Positions 7,514 to 16,849 of a stretch of DNA of 64,000 nt are shown piece after piece. Below the pieces are notes generated by a model that did no database searches, was not told where the DNA came from, and saw only the letters and a program-made list of their open reading frames with translations. Source of the DNA: Luteibacter sp. 9135 (GTDB taxonomy: Bacteria; Pseudomonadota; Gammaproteobacteria; Xanthomonadales; Rhodanobacteraceae); assembly GCF_000745005.1 (NCBI RefSeq), contig NZ_JQNB01000001.1, forward strand, positions 1,397,001 through 1,461,000, given 5' to 3'. Position 1 is the stretch's first letter. Each line of letters starts with the position of its first letter. Made by a program: the position numbers and the translations under genes.

Positions 7514-9805
7514 ATGAAGCCCTGCCGCAGTGCCCTGTTCCTCGCCCTCGCTTCCGCCTTTGCCATGCAGGCCCACGCGGACGACACGCCGCCGCCGAAA
7601 ACCCAGGACCTGGACGCGGTATCCGTGATCGGCCAGGGCGAGACGCGCCAGGTGCAGCGCATCGTGCCCGACGACCAGAAGGTGCTGCCGCCCGGCACCA
7701 GCCCGCAGAAGATCCTCAATCGCCTTCCCGGCGTGTCCGTGCAGTCCAACGACGCGTTCGGTGCCAACGAGGAGTCGCAGACGATCACCCTACGCGGTTT
7801 CAACGCCACGCGCCTGGGCTACACGCTGGACGGCTTGCCCTTGGGCGACAACGCCTACGGCAACTACAACGGCCTGAACATCTCGCGCGCCCTGATCGCC
7901 GAGAACATGGCCACGGTGGAATTGTCCGAGGGCATCGGCGCGCTGGGCACCGCGTCCACCAGCAACCTGGGCGGCGCCATCCAGTATTTCTCGGCCGACC
8001 CGTCGAAGACTTTCGGCGGCAAGGTGGCACAGACCTTCGGCAGCGACCACAACCGCCGCACGTATGTCCGCCTGGATTCCGGTGACTACAAGGGTTTCTC
8101 CATGTACCTGTCCGGCGCCAGGGCCGATGCGGACATGTGGGCGCAGCCCGGTTCGAAGACGGACACCAAACAGTTCAACGGCAAGGCCGTGTACGAGTTC
8201 GGCGACGGCAATCGCATCACCGGCTTCGCCGACACCTCGCGCACCTCGCAGGCCGATTACGCCTACCTGTCCAAGAGCGGGTTGCAGCGTGGCCTGGGCT
8301 GGGACTGGAACCTGTATGCGCCGGACTGGAACCGCGCGCTGGCCGCGGCGTACTGCGCACCGGTCTACACCAAAGGCGGCGTGAAGGACCCGCGCTGCGG
8401 CTTTTCCGGTGGCGTGGACAACATCGACGATGCCTACTACCAGAGCCGCGCCCTGCGCCGTGATGATCTTTACTACCTGGCCGGCGATTTCGCCGTGGCG
8501 GACGGCGCCACGCTGCACACGCAGGTATACCATCACGAGAACGCCGGCCAGGGCCACTGGTGGTCGCCGGGCCAGCGCTCCAACCCGGGCACGGCCGAGG
8601 AACTGCCGATCTCCATCCGCAGCACCAACTACACGATCAATCGCAACGGCGCCATTGCGTCGCTGGCGTGGGACCTGGGTGGCCACCACGTGGAAGGCGG
8701 CGTGTGGTACGAGAAGAACGACCACCATGTCGAGCGCAACTTCTATTACATCGACGGGCCGGTCAGCGACAACTATTACCTGTCGGATCCGGATCGCCGC
8801 CTGTTCTCCCAGGACTATACGATCACCACCCGGCAGGCCTACCTGCAGGACAGCTTCAAGGCGATGGACGATCGGCTGACCGTCGACTTCGGCGTCAAGA
8901 GCCCGCACACCACGATGAAGGCGGTGGAAGGCCCGGGCGTGGAAAGTCCCTATGCCAACGGCACCCTGAAGGCGGACAAGGCGCTGCTGCCGCAGGCGGG
9001 CCTGGCCTTCCAGCTGGCGCCGGGCCAGGAGCTGTTCCTGTCGTACGCGAAGAACATCGCCGCGTTCCAGGGCGGCGGTGCCGGTGGTCCGCTGGCGGTG
9101 GGGCAGGCCGCGTTCGACGGGTCGAAGTCCGACCTCAAGCCCGAGCAGTCGCGCTCGATCGACGGCGGCTTCCGCAGTGTCGGCCAGGCGTACGAGGCTT
9201 CCGTGGCGCTGTACGACGTGAAGTTCGACAACCGCCTGCTGTCGCTCAACCCGTGCTCAAGCATCGAGCAGGGCACGCGGCCGGGCTGCAACACCGCGTT
9301 CGTTAACGTGGGTTCGGTGTCCAGCCGCGGCGCGGAGTTCACCTTCATCTGGAAACCGATCCGCGGTTTCGAGTGGTACAACTCGGCCTCGTTCAACACC
9401 TCGAAATACGACGACAACTACGTAGCCAATGGCGTGGTCGTGCCGGTGAAGGACAAGACCACGGTGGATACGCCCAAGCGCATGTTCGCCAGCGAAGTCA
9501 GCTACACCTATGGCCCGTGGTCGGCCAGCCTGCGTGGCAAGTACACCGGCAAGCGCTACTACACGTACACCAACGACCAGAGCGTGGCCGGCGCCACGGC
9601 GTTCGACTTCGGCGCGGCCTACGCGTTCGGCGCGATGGGCAGCCTGAAGGCGCTGACCCTGGCATTGAATGTCACCAACCTCACCGACCATCGCTACGCC
9701 AGCAACCTGTCCGCGTTCGGGGCGACCGACGCGCAAGGCCGCTCGCTCGCCTTCCACGCCAGTGCACCGCGGCAGACCTTCGTCACCCTATCGGCGGATT
9801 TCTGA
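7514..9805 (+). CDS. TonB-dependent outer-membrane receptor
   Basis: Outer-membrane beta-barrel with an N-terminal plug, 763 residues. The ATG at 7514 begins a clean Sec signal peptide (MKPCRSALFLALASAFAMQAHA); the frame is open to 7457 but that adds only unrelated residues. The plug has VQSNDAFGANEESQTITLRGF and then NLGGAIQYFSADP, and the barrel ends in ...VTLSADF with the usual terminal Phe. The ligand cannot be read from sequence. Its neighbours are all phosphoester hydrolases, and its stop overlaps the start of the GDPD gene (TGATG), so an organophosphate such as a glycerophosphodiester or nucleotide is a reasonable guess. Confidence 0.9.
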   Translation: MKPCRSALFLALASAFAMQAHADDTPPPKTQDLDAVSVIGQGETRQVQRIVPDDQKVLPPGTSPQKILNRLPGVSVQSNDAFGANEESQTITLRGFNATRLGYTLDGLPLGDNAYGNYNGLNISRALIAENMATVELSEGIGALGTASTSNLGGAIQYFSADPSKTFGGKVAQTFGSDHNRRTYVRLDSGDYKGFSMYLSGARADADMWAQPGSKTDTKQFNGKAVYEFGDGNRITGFADTSRTSQADYAYLSKSGLQRGLGWDWNLYAPDWNRALAAAYCAPVYTKGGVKDPRCGFSGGVDNIDDAYYQSRALRRDDLYYLAGDFAVADGATLHTQVYHHENAGQGHWWSPGQRSNPGTAEELPISIRSTNYTINRNGAIASLAWDLGGHHVEGGVWYEKNDHHVERNFYYIDGPVSDNYYLSDPDRRLFSQDYTITTRQAYLQDSFKAMDDRLTVDFGVKSPHTTMKAVEGPGVESPYANGTLKADKALLPQAGLAFQLAPGQELFLSYAKNIAAFQGGGAGGPLAVGQAAFDGSKSDLKPEQSRSIDGGFRSVGQAYEASVALYDVKFDNRLLSLNPCSSIEQGTRPGCNTAFVNVGSVSSRGAEFTFIWKPIRGFEWYNSASFNTSKYDDNYVANGVVVPVKDKTTVDTPKRMFASEVSYTYGPWSASLRGKYTGKRYYTYTNDQSVAGATAFDFGAAYAFGAMGSLKALTLALNVTNLTDHRYASNLSAFGATDAQGRSLAFHASAPRQTFVTLSADF

Positions 9806-10920
9806 TGAAGGCGCTTGTTCTATCCTCGTCCGCCCTGGTCCTGTTGCTTGGAGCGCTGCCGATGTCCACGCCCGCCGCCCCGGTCCCTGCCGTCGCCCCG
9901 GCCGCGCCGATCGCCGCCAGGGTGCTCGTCATCGGCCATCGCGGGGCCAGCGCGCTGCGCCCCGAGCACACGCTGGCCTCCTATGCCGTGGCCATCGCGG
10001 ACGGGGCCGACTTCGTCGAGCCCGACCTGGTCTCCACGAAGGATGGCGTGCTGGTGGTGCGGCACGAGAACGAGATCGGCGGCACCACCGACGTGGCGTC
10101 CCATCCGGAATTCGCAGCGCGCCGCACCACCAAGGTGGTGGACGGCGAGACGATCACCGGCTGGTTCACGGAGGATTTCATCCTTGCCGAACTGAAGACG
10201 CTACGGGCGCGCGAGCGCCTGGCGGACATCCGCAAGGCGAACACGGCCTACGACGGCCAGTTCACCGTGCCCACCTTCGAGGAGATGATCGAGTTCGTCG
10301 CCGCCGAAGCCTCGGCCCGGCACCGCGTGATCGGCCTGATCCCGGAGATCAAGCACGCCACCTATTTCCACGGCATCGGCCTGCCGATGGAGGACAAGCT
10401 GCTGGCGATGCTGGCCGCCCATGCCTACACGCGCACGGCGCCGGTGGAAATCCAGTCGTTCGAGGTGGGCAACCTCCGCTACCTGCACGGCAAGCTGGGT
10501 AAGAGCCATCCGAACATCCGCCTGCTGCAGCTGATGGACGCGCCGGACAAGCACCCCGCCGACGATGCCTCGCTGACCTACGGCGCCATGATGACGCCGG
10601 CGGGGCTCAAGACGGTGGCCGCGTATGCGGATGCCATCGGGCCGTCCACGCGTAGCATCATTCCGCTGACGAAGGACGGCCGACTGGCGCCGGTGGCGCC
10701 GCTGGTGCACGACGCCCACGCGGCCGGACTGGAAGTGCACCCGTACACCTTCCGGCCGGAAAACCACTTCCTGGCGGCCGATTTCCGCGACGCTGGCGGC
10801 GACGCGGCGCGCAACGAAGCCGGGTCGGTGGCGGAAATCCGCGCCTATCTGGCCACCGGCATCGATGCATTCTTCACCGACGATCCGGCGCTGGGGCGCA
10901 AGGCACTGGACGCTCACTGA
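9805..10920 (+). CDS. glpQ: Periplasmic glycerophosphodiester phosphodiesterase
   Basis: Hydrolyses glycerophosphodiesters to glycerol-3-phosphate and an alcohol. 371 residues with a signal peptide (MKALVLSSSALVLLLGALP). GDPD motifs are intact: VIGHRGASALRPEHTLASY, FVEPDLVSTKDG and VRHENEIGG supply the catalytic His pair and the metal-binding Glu/Asp; FTDDP closes the barrel. Length and layout match the periplasmic GlpQ type rather than the short cytosolic UgpQ. Its ATG uses the A of the receptor's TGA stop, so the pair is translationally coupled. Confidence 0.92.
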   Translation: MKALVLSSSALVLLLGALPMSTPAAPVPAVAPAAPIAARVLVIGHRGASALRPEHTLASYAVAIADGADFVEPDLVSTKDGVLVVRHENEIGGTTDVASHPEFAARRTTKVVDGETITGWFTEDFILAELKTLRARERLADIRKANTAYDGQFTVPTFEEMIEFVAAEASARHRVIGLIPEIKHATYFHGIGLPMEDKLLAMLAAHAYTRTAPVEIQSFEVGNLRYLHGKLGKSHPNIRLLQLMDAPDKHPADDASLTYGAMMTPAGLKTVAAYADAIGPSTRSIIPLTKDGRLAPVAPLVHDAHAAGLEVHPYTFRPENHFLAADFRDAGGDAARNEAGSVAEIRAYLATGIDAFFTDDPALGRKALDAH

Positions 10921-10934
10921 GGCCGTTTGCCTGA

Positions 10935-10963
10935 CAGACATCGGTGGATTGCCCCGCTATGAT
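10935..10963 (+). promoter_or_regulatory. Candidate promoter for the amino-acid permease
   Basis: CAGACA, a 17-base spacer and TATGAT lie just after the glpQ stop, 31 bases ahead of the permease ATG. This suggests the permease has its own transcript rather than reading through from glpQ. Confidence 0.45.
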
Positions 10964-10994
10964 CCCGGCTCAGCCAGTCATAAGGGATTATCCG

Positions 10995-12500
10995 ATGTCA
11001 TTAGCCAGGTTCCTCCGGCACAAGTCCGTCGAGCAATTGCAGGCCGAAGTGGGCCTGCGCAAGGACTTCAGACGTGTGCTGGGGTTGTGGCAGCTCACCG
11101 CCATCGGTATCGGCGGCATCATCGGCGTGGGCATTTTCGTACTGGCCGGCCAGCAGGCGGCGCTCAACGCGGGCCCGGCGGTGGCCCTGAGCTTCATCAT
11201 CGCGGGCTTCGGCAGCGCGTGCGCGGCGCTGTGCTACGCGGAGTTCGCCGGCCTGATCCCGGTCACCGGCAGCGCCTATACCTATGGCTACGCCGTGCTC
11301 GGCGAGGGCGCGGCCTGGATCATCGGCTGGGACCTGTTGCTGGAATATGCCCTGGTGGTGGCGGTGGTCGCCATCGGCTGGTCCGGCTACGTGCAGGTGT
11401 TGCTGGCCTCGGCCGGCGTGCACCTGCCGGAGTGGGCGCAGAAGAGCATGAGCGCCGACACCATGGCCTACTACTGGCAGCAGGCGAAGCTGGGCATGGG
11501 CCTGTCGGTCAGCCGGCCCCTGCCGGGTCCGACGGACGGGCATCGCTTCAACATCATCGCCGCCGGCATCTCGCTGTTCGTCGCCGTCCTGCTCTCGGTC
11601 AAGACCGAGTGGGGGGCGCGCCTGAACACGTTCATTGTCGGCATCAAGGTCATCGGCGTGGCGCTGGTCATCGGCGTGGGCGCATTTTTCATCAACACGG
11701 CGAACTGGCACCCGTTCATCCCCGAGCGCATCGTCGACGCCAAGGGCATCGGCCACTTCGGCTGGCAGGGCGTGCTCACCGGTGCCAGCGTGGTGTTCTT
11801 CGCCGTGTTCGGCTACGACACCCTGACCACCGCGGCCGAGGAGGCGCGTGATCCGCAGCGCGACCTGCCGCGCGCGGTGCTGTTGTCGCTTGCCGTGGCC
11901 ATGGTGCTGTATATCGCGGTATCGCTGGTGCTCACCGGCATCGTGCCCTACGGCACGCTCGACGGCGAGGCCTCCGTGTCCGATGCGTTCAACGCCATTG
12001 GCCTGCCCTGGCTCAGCAACGTTATCGCCGTAGCGGCCGTCATCGGCGTGATCAGCGTGCTGTTCGCCTTCATGCTCGGTGCCGCGCGCATCTGGTTCGC
12101 GCTGGCACGCGATGGCCTGCTGCCGGCCTGGTTCGCCCGCGTGCACCCGCGCTACGGCACGCCGGCCCGGCCGACCATGATCCTGGGCATCTTCACCGCC
12201 GTGGTCGCCGGCCTGCTGCCCATCGGCGAGGTCGCCGAGCTGGTCAATATCGGCACGCTCAGCGCCTTCATCCTCATCTGCGCATCGGTGCTGGTGCTGC
12301 GCGTGCGCAAGCCGGAGCTGGAGCGCAAGTTCCGTACCCCGGCGGTGTGGTTCGTCGCGCCGCTGGGCATCCTGTTCTCGCTCGCGCTGATCTGGGGCCT
12401 GCCGGCCATCACCTTCGAGCGCTTCGCCATCTGGATGGCCCTGGGCCTGATCGTCTACTTCACCTACGGCATAAAGCACAGCAAGCTCAATCGCGACTGA
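10995..12500 (+). CDS. APC-superfamily amino-acid permease (CAT family)
   Basis: Inner-membrane amino-acid transporter of 501 residues with about 12 hydrophobic helices. The first helix motif GIGGIIGVGIFVLAGQQAA, then AGLIPVTGSAYTYGYAVLGE in helix 3, is typical of the cationic amino-acid transporter group of the APC superfamily. A hydrophilic loop at about residues 140-185 separates helices 4 and 5. The start ATG has TAAGGGAT just upstream; the frame extends 17 codons further without a better start. The substrate cannot be specified from sequence, and the neighbours give no hint. Confidence 0.88.
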   Translation: MSLARFLRHKSVEQLQAEVGLRKDFRRVLGLWQLTAIGIGGIIGVGIFVLAGQQAALNAGPAVALSFIIAGFGSACAALCYAEFAGLIPVTGSAYTYGYAVLGEGAAWIIGWDLLLEYALVVAVVAIGWSGYVQVLLASAGVHLPEWAQKSMSADTMAYYWQQAKLGMGLSVSRPLPGPTDGHRFNIIAAGISLFVAVLLSVKTEWGARLNTFIVGIKVIGVALVIGVGAFFINTANWHPFIPERIVDAKGIGHFGWQGVLTGASVVFFAVFGYDTLTTAAEEARDPQRDLPRAVLLSLAVAMVLYIAVSLVLTGIVPYGTLDGEASVSDAFNAIGLPWLSNVIAVAAVIGVISVLFAFMLGAARIWFALARDGLLPAWFARVHPRYGTPARPTMILGIFTAVVAGLLPIGEVAELVNIGTLSAFILICASVLVLRVRKPELERKFRTPAVWFVAPLGILFSLALIWGLPAITFERFAIWMALGLIVYFTYGIKHSKLNRD

Positions 12501-12763
12501 GTGTCGGTGGTTGTGGCGATGGTCTCGACGCACCCTGTGTTCTTTCAGTGATGTCATGACGTCCCTGCGCACGCGGCTTGGCGCCGGGGTGTGCACGGGC
12601 TCATGCATCGAGCCGAATCGGCAGGCGTGTTCCAAGTGTGCGAGTAGGCAAGCCTTTCGTTCGCTGCTTACGTCTTCTGGTGGTATGGCGTTGCGCGCCA
12701 CATGCGCTCTACTCGGAAGTGGCGCCGGTGGCGTCACATTCCACATCACGCAGGGAGCACATC

Positions 12764-13276
12764 ATGAAAAAGTCGGAACACCGCGCGGAAGTAACCGCCT
12801 TCGCCAGTTACAAGGGGGCGCGGGCACTCGCTGACGCATCCGGATTGAAACATCCGGACGGCCGTGCCCGTAGCAGGGTCTGGGATGAGACGTTCGAAGA
12901 GGCCGTTGGTGGCACGAGTGTACTCACCGATAACTTTGTGATCAGCGATAACAACGGGGCCGCTTTCCTTGTCGAGGGCGCGCCGGGTGAGCGATATATC
13001 ACGGCGAACAAGCCTGACGATCTTAACGTCCTGGGCAATGTGCGCGGAGCGAGGCAGGGTACGACGATCGGATTTCTTGTCCATCGCACACCTGGCACGC
13101 CCGTGCCAACCCTCCAGTTGCTGGGCCGTAACGGCAAGCCTCTAGGTCTGTCCGAAGACGTGCCGGAGGGATACGACTGGATGTTTTTCAACATGAATGA
13201 GTATGTATTCGGCTTCACGTGGTCTGGCGGCAACCTGCAGATGCATGGCATTCTGCTTGTCGACTGGACTTCCTGA
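12764..13276 (+). CDS. Hypothetical protein, no recognised family
   Basis: A 170-residue soluble protein preceded by AGGGAG six bases before ATG. I do not recognise it. No signal peptide, membrane segment or nucleotide-binding motif is visible. The second half is aromatic- and glycine-rich and beta-like (ITANKPDDLNVLG, YDWMFFNMNEYVFGFTWSGG), suggesting a small beta-sandwich, but this is only an impression. Codon use is less GC-biased than in the flanking genes, which may mean recent acquisition. It stands alone, convergent with the downstream receptor gene and separated from it by 24 bases. Confidence 0.65.
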   Translation: MKKSEHRAEVTAFASYKGARALADASGLKHPDGRARSRVWDETFEEAVGGTSVLTDNFVISDNNGAAFLVEGAPGERYITANKPDDLNVLGNVRGARQGTTIGFLVHRTPGTPVPTLQLLGRNGKPLGLSEDVPEGYDWMFFNMNEYVFGFTWSGGNLQMHGILLVDWTS

Positions 13277-13300
13277 GTCTGCACGCCGGCGTCGATGGTC

Positions 13301-16300
13301 TCAGTAGTCGTAGTTGACGCTCAGCCGCACATACCGCGGCTGCTGCACCGACGTCGGCGTGCCGTACAGCGGGTTGGCCAGGTTAGGGCTCTGCTCCGAG
13401 TTCGGGAAAATGCCGATCGTGCGCTGTTCGTTCAGCACGTTGAACACGTTCGCGTTGAACGCCAGCTTCGCATCGGCGAAGGCCGGGCGGTAGGTCACGC
13501 CCAGGTCCACCTGGCGCACCCACGGCAGGCGGCCGTGGCTTCCCGGAGGCGACGGCAGCCCGTTGCAGAAGTGGTAGCTGTTGCCGTAGCCCGCCGGGTC
13601 GGTGCGATCCGGGCCGAAGTAGCCGAGGCACGGCTTGGGCGCGCCGGAGATCATGCTCAGGTTGCCGCTGACCAGCCACTCGGGACTGAACTGGTAATAC
13701 CCGAACAGCTTTAGCTGGTGCTTGTGGTCGTTGTTCTGCACGCCGTTGGTGTTGACCATGATGTACGCGTTGTCCCAGTCCTGCGTGGTCGACACCGCCG
13801 TCTGGCCGGTACCGCGGGATTCCCGGTAGAGATCGGAACGAAGCTGGCCTTCGGTGTTGCCGTAGCTGCGTGAGAACGTGTAACTGACCTTGCCGTACCA
13901 GCCATCGGCGAACGGATGCTCCAGGAAGGTTTCCAGGGCGTAGTAGCGACGCTTCAGGCGATCGAAGCCGAATTCTGCATTGGAAAGCGGCACCTTCACA
14001 TAGTTGCCGCTGGTGTCCACCAGGTTGAACGTGTTGGCCTTGCCGGGGTTGAACAACCAGCAGCTGACCGGGTTGCTCTGGTCGGTCACGTCGTAGCCCA
14101 GCGAGGTGGCCTTGGCCAGCACCACGTCGATGTCGCAGTAATCGTCGATCGCGTTGCGCAGGACGCGTTGGGTGGCCTTGGCGCCGTAGACCCAGTCCGT
14201 GCCCAGCGTCTTGGTGAAGCCGAGGATGAACTCGTCCTGGTATTCGGACTTGAGGCCCTGGGTGGTCACCGTCTTCGGATCGGGCAACTGGCCAAAGGTG
14301 TTGTTGGCGGCCACGGGAGGCGAGATGGCGGTGAGCGCCGTGGGCGTGCCGTCAGCCGCAATGCCGCCGTAGGTGAAGTATTGCGATGTGGTCAGCGCCC
14401 CGCCGGCTGCGTTCAGTGCGGGGTTCAGCGGCAGGCCGAGGTAGTAGCGTCCCGCGTTCGCGTAGACCTTGAACGTCGCGTCTCCGAATACGTCCCAGCT
14501 GGCACCCAGCCGAGGGGCCCACTGCGGCTTGTGCTGGGTGATGAAGGCATCGCCGTTGGCATTGAAATTCTGGAACTGGTCGTTGCGGATACCCGCCGAC
14601 AGCAGCCACTGGTCGTTGATCTGCCATTTGTCCTCGATGTACTGAGCGCGCTGCGCGGAGCGCACGGTGGCCAGGCTGCTGTTGATGTTGCGGATCACGT
14701 AGTAGCCGCCGGCGCCATTGGGGAAACCCGCCGTGGCGGGCACGCCCAGGCCGGTGGAGATCGGTGTGTTCGGGTCGGCCACGCCGTATTCCCACGAATA
14801 CCCCGGCCCGGAGGTGACGTTGCCCTGATCGATCGCCGTGCCGGTCTGGTTGTCGATGCCGGCGGTGATCGTGTGGTCGCCGATCTTGTAGGTGATGTCG
14901 AAACGCGTATTCGTGGTGCGACCGCCGCGGCCGGCGGGTGTCAGGCTGGCCACGGTCTGGCTGTTGCCGCGTGCGGTGCCGCCGTTGAGGGCGGGGTTCT
15001 GGTTCACCTGGTTGTTGACGTAGGTCAGCGTCGGATCGTAGCCGCCCGGGGCGTCGTAGGCCGTGGTGTGCTGCTTGCCGTACAGGGCGCTGATGGTCAG
15101 GTTATCGGTGATATAGCCGGTGTACTTGGCCGACCAGAGGTCGCCGCCGGTCTTGATGTCGTCGTCCTGGCCGATGCGCGCCTGGCGTGTGCGTCCCACG
15201 TAGTCGTAGTTGTAGATGCTGCCCGATGTCTCGTACTTGTCCGAGGCACCGGTCAGCTCGAGGATGTGGTTATCGGTGATGTTCCAATCCACCTTGCCGT
15301 ACCAGCGCGGCGAGTTATAGGTGTAATCCACGTAAGGCTTGGTGCTGGTGTAGCCGCTGACCGGGTTGACCGTGTTGCCCTGCTGCCGCTGGTATTCACC
15401 GGCGATGAAGATGAACAGCTTGTCCTTGATCAGCGGGCCGCCGGCATACGCGCTGACCGTGGTGCTGTCGGTGCCGTTCTGCCCGTCCGGCGCGTAGAGG
15501 TTGCCGGCACGCGGCGACGACGGCAGGCCGCTCTCGTAGTAACGGTTGCGCTGGTTGGCCCGGGCGAACGCCGGCTCCCACAGCACCTGCGTGCCGAAGT
15601 GCCATTCGTTGGTGCCGCGCTTGCCCACGACGTTGATGACGCCGCCGTCGGAACGCCCGTACTGAGCGCTGTAACCGCCGGTATAGACCTCCTGCTGATC
15701 GATCGCGCCGTACGGCAGCGACAATCCGCCGAAGCCGAGCAGGGCATCCGTGGTGGAGAATCCGTTGACGTAGTAGGCATTCTCGCTGGCCGCCGAACCG
15801 CCGAAGCTCACCAACGACTTGCCGGTGGGGCCCTTGAAGCTGCCGCCGTTGTTCACCACGCCGGGGGCCAGCAGCGCGATGGCTTCGGCGTTGCGGCCCA
15901 GCGGAAGGCGGGCCAGTTGCTCGGAGGTCACCACCGTGCGGGAGTCAATGGTGGATACGTCGATCTTTGCCAGCGCCGACGCGGAGACGGACACCCCGCT
16001 CATGTCCTGGGCGGCCGTGGCCGTGCCCGCCGCCGCTGCGAATGACACCTCGGTGCCTGCGCCCACCTTGAGCACGACGTTCTGGCGGGTGTCCACGGCC
16101 TGTCCGTTGGCCTTGAGCGTCACCGTGTAGGTGCCCAGCGGCAGCTGCCCGGCGGAGTAACGACCCCGCTCGTCCACGGGTACCTCGCGGCTGAGGCCGG
16201 TGTCGCTGGTGATCACCACGGACTGGCCGGGCGTGGCCGGTGCCTGGCCGAAGACGCCGCCGGTGGTCGACTGGGCGAACGCGGCGGGGCACACGGCAAG

Positions 16301-16351
16301 GCCGAGGGCAAGCGCAAGGGCGGTTCGGGTCAACGGCTTGGTGCTGGGCAT
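13301..16351 (-). CDS. Oar-type TonB-dependent receptor with N-terminal carboxypeptidase-regulatory domain
   Basis: Large outer-membrane receptor, 1016 residues. The ATG at 16351 is preceded by AAGGAGA and starts the signal peptide MPSTKPLTRTALALALGLA; upstream frame is Arg-rich and unlike a protein. After the signal comes a short Ig-like carboxypeptidase-regulatory domain (residues about 25-110: VPVDERGRYSAGQLPLGTYT), then the plug (LPLGRNAEAIALLAPGVV; GQYGRSDGGVINVVGK-like segment) and a long barrel ending NYDY. This is the Oar/OmpA-related receptor layout, common in Xanthomonadales. Ligand unknown. Divergent from a second receptor of the same kind. Confidence 0.9.
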   Translation of the reverse strand: MPSTKPLTRTALALALGLAVCPAAFAQSTTGGVFGQAPATPGQSVVITSDTGLSREVPVDERGRYSAGQLPLGTYTVTLKANGQAVDTRQNVVLKVGAGTEVSFAAAAGTATAAQDMSGVSVSASALAKIDVSTIDSRTVVTSEQLARLPLGRNAEAIALLAPGVVNNGGSFKGPTGKSLVSFGGSAASENAYYVNGFSTTDALLGFGGLSLPYGAIDQQEVYTGGYSAQYGRSDGGVINVVGKRGTNEWHFGTQVLWEPAFARANQRNRYYESGLPSSPRAGNLYAPDGQNGTDSTTVSAYAGGPLIKDKLFIFIAGEYQRQQGNTVNPVSGYTSTKPYVDYTYNSPRWYGKVDWNITDNHILELTGASDKYETSGSIYNYDYVGRTRQARIGQDDDIKTGGDLWSAKYTGYITDNLTISALYGKQHTTAYDAPGGYDPTLTYVNNQVNQNPALNGGTARGNSQTVASLTPAGRGGRTTNTRFDITYKIGDHTITAGIDNQTGTAIDQGNVTSGPGYSWEYGVADPNTPISTGLGVPATAGFPNGAGGYYVIRNINSSLATVRSAQRAQYIEDKWQINDQWLLSAGIRNDQFQNFNANGDAFITQHKPQWAPRLGASWDVFGDATFKVYANAGRYYLGLPLNPALNAAGGALTTSQYFTYGGIAADGTPTALTAISPPVAANNTFGQLPDPKTVTTQGLKSEYQDEFILGFTKTLGTDWVYGAKATQRVLRNAIDDYCDIDVVLAKATSLGYDVTDQSNPVSCWLFNPGKANTFNLVDTSGNYVKVPLSNAEFGFDRLKRRYYALETFLEHPFADGWYGKVSYTFSRSYGNTEGQLRSDLYRESRGTGQTAVSTTQDWDNAYIMVNTNGVQNNDHKHQLKLFGYYQFSPEWLVSGNLSMISGAPKPCLGYFGPDRTDPAGYGNSYHFCNGLPSPPGSHGRLPWVRQVDLGVTYRPAFADAKLAFNANVFNVLNEQRTIGIFPNSEQSPNLANPLYGTPTSVQQPRYVRLSVNYDY

Positions 16352-16849
16352 GATGGAACGTCTCCTTGGCCGTGGTTCGCGCCACAGGCATGCACGGGCT
16401 TCGCGGTGGCGAAACCTGGATTCGGTGATGAAGGCAAAACCCCTGGATAACGCCCTGCCGGCCGGCATCTGCAGGTGCCGGGGGACATGGCGCTCCGCTT
16501 GGTACACGCGCGGGCGCGGTGCTTCCGTTCTGTCGAACAGGGTGCTGCGGCGCAGCACTTGCTATCGGTTATACGGAAAACGAAAAGCGATGTATAGAGG
16601 TTTAGACGTCCGCATTGCTATTTATTTGCGAGGCCGATTCCTAGGAATCGCGCCTCGTTCCCGGGCGTCTGCGGAACCCGGCGTCGCCGAGGTCGTCGGG
16701 TGGCGGCATCAGCGAACGCTGTATGGGCGGCCCGGACTGCTCGCCAGCGCACAGTTCCCTTGTCGTTTTTTCGTCATCCTCGCTCGCTAAGGTGCGCAGT
16801 CCGTTCCGGGACCGGAACACGGCATTGATGCCAGATCAAGGGGAAAGAC
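16352..16849. other. Divergent intergenic region between two Oar-type receptors
   Basis: 498 bases without a convincing gene. It is visibly more AT-rich around 16560-16640 than the flanks, as expected for divergent promoters, but I could not fix -35/-10 pairs with confidence. It contains a strong dyad: palindrome CGATTCCTAGGAATCG at 16635-16650, flanked by outer arms GAGGC (16630-16634) and GCCTC (16652-16656). This is a candidate operator shared by both receptor genes. Confidence 0.45.
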
